Part shown: positions 55,561 to 64,000 of the stretch, one piece after another
Numbering within the stretch: the first letter of the stretch is position 1
Layout: each line of letters starts with the position of its first letter
Assembly: GCA_030407005.1 (NCBI GenBank)
Contig: JAUDYN010000003.1
Location: forward strand, 1,984,001-2,048,000
Source of the DNA: Desarmillaria ectypa
Taxonomy: Eukaryota > Basidiomycota > Agaricomycetes > Agaricales > Physalacriaceae
Reading direction: 5' to 3'
DNA length: 64,000 nucleotides
The notes under the pieces: model-generated
The model's input: the letters and a program-made list of their open reading frames with translations, nothing else
Databases searched by the model: none
Told to the model about the DNA's origin: nothing
Program-made: the position numbers and the translations under genes

Positions 55561-58535
55561 ATGTCCGACAAAATTAAACAACCTACTCGAGCATCCACAA
55601 GGACGAGGACACCGGCACTGGTACCACCTACCACGCGATCTACCCGTTCAAAAACTACAGCGACAACGACAACTAAAACAGCTACTGCCGCTGAATCAAC
55701 CATCAAAAAGGCGACTCGAAAACCTCTTGCAGCGAACAATGCCGCACCCACAGCAAAACCTCCATCGAAATCTGAAACTCTTCGCAAAACTAAGACTCCT
55801 TTTGAGCCTAGTGTTGAACAAGAAACGATAATGGTCTGTCTTTGTCACATTGAAAGGCCCCCTGCTAAATATTATTTCAAAAGGCATATCTCAGGATTCG
55901 GCCACATCTTAGCGATGACGAAGCCAGCACTCCATATCTCACTTGCCTCTCCAATACGATCGTTCGTATGGCAGACCTGAATGACCAGCAAAATAGGTAC
56001 CGGGCCAGTGTCATGCCTTCATCTACCTACACTTTCTCCCATGTATTTACTCCCGACACCACTCAGTCTGACTTCTTCCAAAAAACGACACTTCCCTTGG
56101 TCCGTGATGCTCTGCAAGGTCAGAACGCTTTACTGTTTGCATACGGCGCTACAAACTCCGGCAAGACATACACCATCCAAGGCGGAACCCAAGATGGCAG
56201 TGCTGGCATATTGCCGAGAAGCTTGGACGTCTTATTTAACAGTACAGAGGGTCTTCGGGGAAAGGCAAAGGTATGCACTAATCAGCATACCTTTTCGCCT
56301 CCTTTTATAGCTCACTCATTCAGTATCGGCCTGTACGCCTCCATGGCGTTGAACTGTCCGATGCTCAAGATACAGCTCCTCAAGCCCTACATCCAGAGCC
56401 TTCTGTAGCTGAGGTTCTTGGGCATCCTGTCGATACCTCAATCGACACAGACATCGATCCAACTGTACTCAACCTTGACCGGAACTATGAATACAGTATA
56501 TGGCTCTCATATGCTGAGGTCTATAACGAAAAGATTTACGACCTTCTGGATTCGGTCAAAGATGAATCGGCTACACAACCTTTGCCTCGTTCTGGAAACT
56601 CTAAGGCTCTGTTGCTTACGAGAAAGGCACTCACCTTGAAGGCATCACCACCTTCTGATGATGCTCATTCAGACGCCAGAGGGAAGTACATCTCAGGGCT
56701 CAGACAGTTCCGCGTCGATACAGCAGCACAGGCGAAAGCCCTTGTGAAGCTCGGTCAGCTACATCGGCGCGTTTTTGGGACCCTTGCAAATGCTGAAAGC
56801 AGTCGCAGTCACGGTGTGGTCATTATAAAAATCATGAGGGGTCATCGGGGTGAAAAGAATGTAAGAAATTTAGTTGCAATGCTTTGCGATTCATTCAGCA
56901 GCCCTTGTTTTAGGACCCAATGAGCTTGCAGATATCGCGGCTGACACTTGTGGACTTGGCGGGTTCTGAACGGACAAAGCATACCCATACGACAGGCGAT
57001 CGACTGAGAGAAGCAGGCAACATCAATAAGTCTTTAATGGTCCTTGGCCAATGCCTTGAAGTTCTGCGGTCAAACCAGCAGAAATTGGCTATGAGCCTTG
57101 GCCAAGGAGGCGTCGGATCACAGATGCGAATGGATACGCGCTATGTGAAGAAAACCTTAGCGATCGTGCCGTTCAGACACAGCAAACTCACGGAAACTTT
57201 GATGGATTATTTCGTAGGCGATGGCAGAACCGTATGTTCACAGATTTTTTTTTTTGGTGGCTTTGGCTGATGATATGGCATTAAGGTTATGATCGTCAAC
57301 GTCAACCCTTTTGACACAGGTTACGATGAAAATTCTCACGTCATGAAGTTTGCTGCTTTAGCTAGAGAGGTGTATATCACACCTGCACCAGCACCCGTGC
57401 AACAAATTCCTTCAATGCTGAACATTGGCCCTGGAAAGAGCACAGGTAATGTCATCAAACAACTTGGGCCTTTGACAATGCGAGACCCCGACATTGTGCC
57501 GAAGTCGATGCGACGAAAAGTTACGATTTCAACCGGTGGACCCGGGAGTGGGAAGAAGGCAAAAGAGGCCGTTCTTGAAGTGCTGGAAGGTGCGCCTTAA
57601 GGAGCTTTGTCTTTCTTGCACTTACCTAATGGGATTTTATAGTTGATGAACCTGAGGGTAGCGATAACGGAGACGAAGATGAATACCCTGCAAATCCCCT
57701 CGTAGATGCTTTGTTTGAAGAGATTGACCACCTACGATTACAGGCAAGCTATGTCATCTCAAAGCTAGGTCGGGATAGTTGACGACCAGTCAACAGCTTT
57801 ATGAAGCAGAGCTTCGTTGTGCTGATATAGAGGCCGATACCCGGGAGGAAGTGATGGCGGAGATGGAAGAACGCATGAGAATGGTTGAGAATATGTACGA
57901 ACGAAGGCTACGGAACGAGGTCCTGCTTCCTACTCTTTATGCGCCATATCTTCTGATGATTCTGTCTTGTAGATTGACCAGAACAACCTTAAAACAGATG
58001 CAAAGATAGACATGCTTCATCAAGCAGGTTTATTTAGCCCCATAAAGCAAGATAGGCTCGTCCCAGTTGGCAGCATTCAACTACGCGATGTGAGTAACTG
58101 TTATGCTCTATGATGAGAGGTGTTCATTTCTATGCAGAACACTGACGGTGGCGGTTTGATCTCGCCCAACGAGGATTCCGACCTGACAAGCTTGGATGAA
58201 GATGTCGAGAGCGATCCTGACAACTCCCGCCCGAATTCTCCATCGACTAAAGGCAAGCTCTCGAAGTGTACACCGGTCCTTGATTGTGAAATAACAACTA
58301 TGCCAATAGGGAGGAGTAACTCACCGGCAGTAGCGGCTGCAACACAAAAAGCGACCAAACCAAAGAAGAAGCGGTAGGCTCACACAGATCACTGTACTGC
58401 ATACATCTCATTCCCCACAGGCTTCTTGGTAAAAACACGGTTGTAACCGAGGAACAGATAGATATGGTCACTGCGGCAACAGAAAGACAGATTGCGAGCG
58501 GGGAATATGGGCAGCCTCGTCGGTTCGCGGGGTGA
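55561..58535 (+). CDS. Kinesin-6 (MKLP/KIF20-type) motor
   Basis: Ten exons (55561-55833, 55884-56270, 56324-56860, 56914-57231, 57286-57589, 57643-57743, 57797-57919, 57973-58089, 58138-58373, 58421-58535) give 836 residues. Seen: a basic Thr/Lys-rich N-terminus, motor start AYLRIRPHLSDDEA, P-loop AYGATNSGKTYT, SYAEVYNEKIYDLLD, switch I NAESSRSHGV, switch II LVDLAGSERTKHT, INKSLMVLGQCLEVL, FRHSKLTETLMDYF, a neck/coiled-coil LYEAELRCADIEADTREEV and an acidic tail. The loop between the NSGKT region and switch I is enlarged, as in kinesin-6. Known: kinesin-6 motors bundle the spindle midzone and support cytokinesis. Intron 57744-57796 has a GC donor giving LRLQ-LYEAE; the alternative GT donor adds three residues. 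Confidence 0.9.
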
Positions 58536-58600
58536 TAGATAGCTTAATATTTCGTGTATAGATCTTATGCTATTTTCAATCGTAATGGGCCATTACGAGA

Positions 58601-59742
58601 TCAAGAGGTCTCGCGATACAGCTTCAGAAGATCTTCCCATTTAAACCCCTCTGGATGGTCATGGAAGGACGTGAGCAGCCGTTCGCCGTCTGGGTCAGCA
58701 TCTTTCTCTCCCCAAAGATAGAATTTCTGGATCCCCATGGCCAACAATTGAGCGTCCTCTTGACCCAACATATATCTCGCCTCTCCACCTGCTGTTGATG
58801 GTGTGATTTCTCCCCTCAAAAGAACGACCCCATGTGTGTTCACCAGATCAGTGTAGTGTGTTAAAACAAGATATGGGGTGGCAAAGGATGTACGACGTTT
58901 GTATTCATGGAGGGGCGTGAATATAACAGTTGATATGGGCGGGTTCGAGGATGCATCCGGTGAAGGTGTCTGAAATGGATCGTCGGTACGAGTGGGACTT
59001 GAAGGAGAGTGATGGAAGTCCCATTGCATGAAGAAGAATTCGTAGTTCATTTTGCTCTCATCCGCGGGACTTTCAGTGTCTGGTCGAGGTAAAGGAATGA
59101 TGAACGAGGGGTACTTCATGGCCACGGTAGTCATCTTCTTATAAAGAGAGAAAGAAATGGTTGCACAAAGGAACCCACGACCTGTGCCGTCTGACCGTGA
59201 AGCATGGTAAGCTGTCCATAATGCAGAAAGTTGCTCTGGTGTAGTCTTCAAGATACGAGGGAGATTCAGAATATCCGACAACGGCTGATGAAGATAATTA
59301 GGCAACGAAATGCCAAGTTCGACATCAAGCAGATACACACCTTGACTGGAGCACTATTTTTACGTGTCTCAGGCTTTGGTTTGATGGGGGTGCCCGATGC
59401 CTGCTCGATGGACGCCAATTTCGGTGGGGGTCGGGATGCCAACAGTTCTTGACGTTCACGATGCTTTTGCTCCACCAAACTTTCCTTCGCTTTCGCTTTG
59501 AGCTCTTCGACGCTCAGTCCAGTCCTGTGGAGTATTCATATGCATATTGAGAGACGTGACGACTTGCAAATAAGTTCACCTCACTGCTTAGCGCGGAGGC
59601 ATAATTTTTCGGCATACTTTGCCTCTCGATCTAAGGAGCCATCATGCAGTCCCCGCAGCGACAACGTTGTCCGCCGGTAAGGTCCAGGACGACAAGACAC
59701 AGTGAAAAGTCGCAGAGCTGTTCTAATTTCGAGTCGAGACAT
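58601..59742 (-). CDS. Atp11-type F1-ATPase assembly chaperone
   Basis: Three exons (59742-59585, 59524-59341, 59284-58601) give 341 residues. Seen: a basic N-terminus SRLEIRTALRLFTVSCRPGPYRR fitting a mitochondrial presequence, LSVEELKAKAKESLVE, PLSDILNLPRILKTT, LWTAYHASRSDG-type loop, GFLCATISFSLYKKMT, KYPSFIIPLPR, YEFFFMQWDFH and FTPLHEYKRR. Known: Atp11 binds the F1 beta subunit before hexamer assembly in the matrix. Length is typical. It is convergent with the kinesin-6 gene (65 bp between stops). Confidence 0.93.
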
Positions 59743-62290
59743 GGTGTTTAGCGACGGCACGGATGGCCTGTCTCGAGACCTTGTGATCTCAATATAGTAA
59801 TTATTCAGTAGCGGCAGTTGCCGGGTCCCCGATTCTTTCCCTTTGTGACTCGGTGAATTGGTATCGTGCTCATTCAAGATGAGTTAGAATACAGCTTGAT
59901 AAAATGTGGAGAAGTGGTGGTACAAAAAGCTCGCATTTTGCAAAATCTAAATCTAATCTGAGGAGTGATATGCGCTCCTGCCAGGCCATTCATACTTCTG
60001 TCTATCCCTGCCTACATATGTGTCAGGTCTTGAGAAAGATAACATTATCTACTAGTAACAAGCGTCGAAGCTTCAGCCCTGCGCCTAGGAATCTGAATAC
60101 ATTGAGACTTTCCACAACGAACACCTCACAACGTTCATTGTACCAAACCATAAACGTCCGGCTGTGAATGGATACGCACTTGGCGAAAACCAGACAACCA
60201 TCAGCACACATTACCAGCTGTAGCAAAATGAGTAGACTGATTCTGATTTGCAGGTTCACATATAGAAGAATGACAACACAGAGCGATAGTACTAAGATAG
60301 ATTTTCGATAACCCGCTGAGTGGGGCTGTAGAACAAATGATAGTCGACATAGGGCATCCACAGAGTGTAAGAAATGGACAACGAAGGTAGGAATTACTTG
60401 CGATGCGCATGTCCATACAGTGAAAAGTGGTGATAGGTGAAGGGGAAAACATGTATCCGCCACGCCATCGACAGTTTTCTGACCAGCTTGGGATATGCAA
60501 ACCGATGGTAAGCATTCGGAAAGAGACTTCTCAGCCACAGCAGTCGCAACCACTTGGCAAAAGAGCCGCTGCAGGCCGCATGCTCGCCAATCATCAGAAA
60601 TTATTTAAGCCAACCCAGAGTATAGCCCCTGTCCAGACGATTTGGCGCTGCTCAAGACAGTTACGCCTTGCTATAACCCTCTGTTGTTTGCCCATTCTTC
60701 GGAAAGAAGGGAATCGGGGATCAAAATTAATCCTGCCTAGCTCAATCGGATCGGGCTAGACGATTTTTTGTTGGATTTACGGCAGGTATATACTAATAAC
60801 TAGCAAGTTCGGACCCGTACGTCGTATGAATAAGGATGTGGAATGACCAGTGACCATTAGATTTGTAGACAAAATCCTAAAAATCAAAGGATTAAAAGTA
60901 GCAGATTCCTCTTATTACTATCTGGATAATGAACAAATCGTACAAATTCTTCGTTCAGATTATTTATCGAAACCCGTCGTCTTGGTATTGATTTCTTTAC
61001 AGAATGGTTAACCGTGGGTGGATACGTGCCAATCTGAATTCTCTGCTTTTGCACCATGTGCGAAAACTTTGAATGCCGAGAAACCATAGCATTAATCCAA
61101 GCGGCAGCAGGCTGAGTCTTTACGTGAAAGTTGCCTCTTATGCCCCTGGAAACGGAGATGAACTGCTTCGTGAACACTGTACGGCCTTGGATGCTTTCAT
61201 AGCAAAAAAAAAAATGCAAAAGGGAACACTTAATTACAGCACTGTCACCGACGCTGACCTGGGGTGTTGTTCGCGGGTGAAGCCGGAGAATGCGTGAGCA
61301 ACGTTCCCGAGCCAACTTTCCATGGAAGGGAAGAAGTTATGCACGGCGAAACTCTGCTGATGGAATGGTTAGGCTGTTGGGGAGCATTACAAACGGAGCT
61401 GGCGTATCCTTGAATGATTGTCGTAGTATTTCAGGTTGGCACTTGCTCAGGACCCGTAAATTGAGTAGGTGAAGGAGGAGTGGTTGATGTCCATTGTCAA
61501 CATTCAAACAGCTGTGACAAAGCGAAGCAATGGACGAAAGTTTGAAGGTAAAGTGGCGGTGAAGACCAAATTGTGGAATTGGAATTGTAGGCGGCGACAG
61601 ATGCCGACAAGAGTTCCCGATTTAGCTCAGAATGAGGCTGAGGAGTCTGACCCTCCGGCCAGTCCTTTTTCTATGTGAAATTGGTCGTATACCACATCAG
61701 GGGCAAGGCCTGCTACGTTTACTCCTCTTGAAAGTATGAGCGTGGGTAATGAAGTCAAAGGGCGGAAGTGGTTGTACTGCCCTTTGTTCTCGATTAGCAG
61801 CCCCCGAAACACCAGAAATATTAAAACATGCCAAAATACAAGCAGAACAAACTTACAGTTCTTATATATCCGTATCGTCGTAGTGAGGAAGGTTTTGACA
61901 TTGTCCAGACTCACGGTCGGAATTGGACTGTCGGACGGCCAGACTCCTGACTCCGGCCCCGTTCGAATCTTGACGGATCCTCGGTCCGTGTCACTCAACC
62001 CCTCGTTTGGTTTTGTCATGAGGCGGAAGTTTCATGGATTCAATTTCACTATTGCACGGCTATTAAATTTCTAGCAACTTCTGGCGGTTGTTAGCAGTTG
62101 TTATCCCTGTACTGTGCAGCAGTCTATGCGTTTTTAAACATTCGAAATTCCGGACATCGGCAACCCTAAAAATATATCTGCGACTGCGCAGTCTCGTTAT
62201 ATATATGCGCATGCAGGTGATGGTGACCGAGGAATTCACACAGTCCTTTTCTCCAAAAGCGACCTACCGTGACCCTACGACTTGGGTGGT
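59743..62290. other. Gene-poor intergenic tract
   Basis: 2.5 kb without a gene I can support, upstream of the mannosyltransferase. It contains long antisense open stretches without homology (for example 60023-60553, 60884-61315), a GC-rich block at 61900-62010 with repeated GGAC/GTCC words, and homopolymer runs at 61204-61214. A spliced gene or non-coding RNA cannot be excluded. Confidence 0.4.
61627..62040 (-). repeat. Candidate decayed repeat with long open stretch
   Basis: The minus strand is open over about 130 codons with words such as TPTVSLDN-like PIPTVSLDNVKTFLTTTI and VNVAGLAPDVVYDQ, a composition unlike the surrounding AT-rich DNA. I have the impression of a dispersed basidiomycete repeat but cannot verify copies from this window. 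Confidence 0.25.
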
Positions 62291-63987
62291 ATGAGGATAC
62301 CTACTGTTCTTCCAGGCCGTAAGCGCTATGGATTCATTAGCGTCGCCGTGGTAAGCAAGTCTCATACTTACTGGCCGTTGATTGATTTTATTTAGGTTGT
62401 CGTCATATACGTGACCTACATGCTTGGAGGTTACTACAGCTGGCAAGCTGTAATGGACACCGAAATAAGTGACGTCGAGATTCTGGATCCCACTGCTACC
62501 GTCAAAGTGGGTGTGCCATCTGAGCTAATCGACCTCCCGTCTATTCCAACGCCACCGCGACCTAGCGGGGAAGGGAAAGAAAACGCTACGATGGTCATGT
62601 TATGCCGAAACTCAGATATCGATGGCGCCCTTTCAAGCATTGGGTTCGTGGAGATTCGTTTCAATCACCGTTTTGGTTATCCTTGGGTGTTTTTGAATGA
62701 GGAGGAGTTTACAGACGAATTCAAAAGGTCTGTTTTTCGTCGCCCATTATCTCCACGTACTTGACTGCTTCTCAGTCGAATATCGGCAGCGATTTCTGCC
62801 CCTGTTTCTTTTGGGCTGATACCCAAAGAGCATTGGTACCAGCCACATTGGATAGATGAGACCCTGGCTGCTGCGGGGCGAAAAAAAATGGCCGCTGCCA
62901 AGATTATCTATGCCGGTACGTGTCTCTATTATCCTTATAGAACGTCTGTTCTACGTCTTACACTCCGTAGATAGCGTACCATACCGAAATATGTGCAGAT
63001 TTAACTCTGGCGTGAGTCTTTATCAATACCTAACCATACTGTTCATTCGACTGATTGGAATGAGGAATTCGAAGTTTTTCTTTCGCCATCCACTGCTTCA
63101 ACCATATCGTTACTATTGGCGAGTCGAGTGGGTAAAAGATTCAAGATGTGTATTTTTGGCTCACAGATTATAAATAGACCCAATGTCAAGATCCTCTGCG
63201 ACGTCACGTACGACCCCTTCGAATTCATGAAAGATAACAACAAGATATATGGTGAGAGTTTGACCTCCATCGGAAATACTGACCTCTTATGACATCTTTA
63301 GGCTTTACAATATCATTCCTTGAATGGGAGAAGACGATTCCCACTTTATGGTCCACTGTGAAAGGTAAGTTATTATGCTGCTCATCCTTCCCGTTCGAAC
63401 TTTGATGCGCGTGATTTTAGAATTCATGAAACGATACCCTCAATACATCTTAGAGTCCAACGCAATGGATTACCTTAGCGATAACAATGGAAAAACATAC
63501 AACCTATGTCACTGTACGTTGCCCAATTTCCTTTCGGCGTACAACTCGTCTCAGCCAACTTAAAGTCTGGAGTAACTTCGAGATCGCCGACATGGATTTC
63601 TGGAGGGGTGAAGCGTATCAAAAGTTCTTCGACTATCTAGAATCTAAAGGTGGTTTTTATTATGAGGTATGCTGCATACAATCTATTCAGAGCTTTCTTA
63701 ATGCTGTAGTCCCAGCGATGGGGCGATGCTCCTGTACACTCCATCGCAGCAGCACTTTTCTCACCCAAAGAAAAGCTACATTTCTTCCGCGATATCGGCT
63801 ACCGCCACGAACCTTTCCAACATTGTCCTACAGGGGATGATAGAGATAAGATGAACTGCGATTGTAATGTCAGTGAAAACATAGGTAAAAGTCCCGATGT
63901 TATGTCCATGCTCCTTTTTAACCATTGAATGTGACAGATTACCGTCCTCAATCGTGCATTCGCAGATTTGAAAAACTGTTTGAGTGA
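62291..63987 (+). CDS. GT15 alpha-1,2-mannosyltransferase (Kre2/Mnt1 type)
   Basis: Eleven exons give 396 residues (62291-62350, 62396-62727, 62776-62915, 62971-63011, 63075-63131, 63167-63251, 63302-63364, 63421-63513, 63566-63666, 63716-63884, 63938-63987). It is a Golgi type-II membrane enzyme that extends O- and N-linked mannans from GDP-mannose. Seen: short basic cytoplasmic tail, anchor GFISVAVVVVIYVTYMLGGY, ATMVMLCRNSDIDGALSSI, FNHRFGYPWVFLNEE, SVPYRNMCRFNSGFFFRHP, YNLCHFWSNFEIADMDFWRG and RWGDAPVHSIAAALF. The intron at 63132-63166 is only 35 nt. The stem between anchor and catalytic part is Pro-rich. Confidence 0.95.
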
Positions 63988-64000
63988 TCATTTCCGTCCC

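Noticed and set aside
57241..57256. T-run as a Pol III terminator
   Set aside because: It lies inside a kinesin intron with no Pol III gene before it.
60023..60553. Minus-strand open stretch of 176 codons
   Set aside because: Hydrophobic and Cys-rich without domain words, signal peptide logic or splice context; composition looks like translated non-coding DNA.
60884..61315. Minus-strand open stretch of 143 codons
   Set aside because: No family resemblance and no supporting exons; includes translated homopolymer runs.
61960..61985. tRNA-like GTTCGAATC word
   Set aside because: No matching acceptor or anticodon stem around it.
1..64000. CRISPR array, rRNA or intact transposon
   Set aside because: No spaced direct repeats, rRNA core sequences or transposase/reverse-transcriptase motifs were found by reading.

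Overview
The window is a gene-dense stretch of nuclear DNA from a filamentous basidiomycete, most likely an Agaricomycete. Almost every gene is split by phase-consistent introns of 45-60 bp with short 5' GT and CTNAY-type branch sites. Neighbours lie 15-500 bp apart on both strands. The family mix fits this group: a GH131 glucanase, a polyuronate-lyase-like secreted enzyme, a DUF7726 protein, an OPT transporter and a Spc7 kinetochore protein. I rebuilt gene models by hand; for nearly all multi-exon genes the summed exon lengths are divisible by three and end in a stop.

Layout. 0-8 kb: CDK11-type kinase (+), telomere protein Rap1 (-), a CNH-domain protein with an embedded GYF domain (-). 8-16.6 kb: mitochondrial D-2-hydroxyglutarate dehydrogenase (+), a peroxisomal acyl-CoA synthetase with about 20 introns (-), a secreted alginate-lyase-like protein (+), Rab5 (+). 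16.7-24 kb: alpha-arrestin (-), SWI/SNF subunit Swi1 (-), DUF1764 protein (+), cyclin H (-). 24-30 kb: a small secreted Ser/Thr-rich protein (+), a DUF7726 gene with an in-frame TAG (+), Fap7/AK6 (-), a multi-pass membrane protein (+). 30-37 kb: RNA polymerase III subunit Rpc37/RPC5 (+), an 824-residue helical protein of unknown function (+), GH131 (-), a nuclear-looking unknown (+). 38-46 kb: oligopeptide transporter (+), Prp19 (-), Sgt2 (+), and a decayed 3-dehydroshikimate dehydratase pseudogene (+). 46-51 kb: a Myb plus C2H2 regulator (-), an eIF4A-type helicase (+), an unknown membrane protein (+). 51-60 kb: Spc7/KNL1 (-) head-to-head with a kinesin-6 (+), then Atp11 (-). 60-62.3 kb: the only sizeable gene-poor tract. 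62.3-64 kb: Kre2/Mnt1-type alpha-1,2-mannosyltransferase (+).

This is mostly core housekeeping DNA (transcription, splicing, telomere, mitosis, trafficking) with a few secreted or metabolic accessory genes interspersed. I found no gene cluster, CRISPR array, rRNA or tRNA and no intact transposon. The most interesting signals are structural: two telomere-repeat hexamers immediately upstream of the Rap1 start, about five GC-AG introns plus a GA-AG splice junction and a 4-nt microexon, a GYF domain embedded in a CNH region, a Myb-repeat plus Sfp1-like zinc-finger fusion, and a shared short promoter for two mitotic genes.
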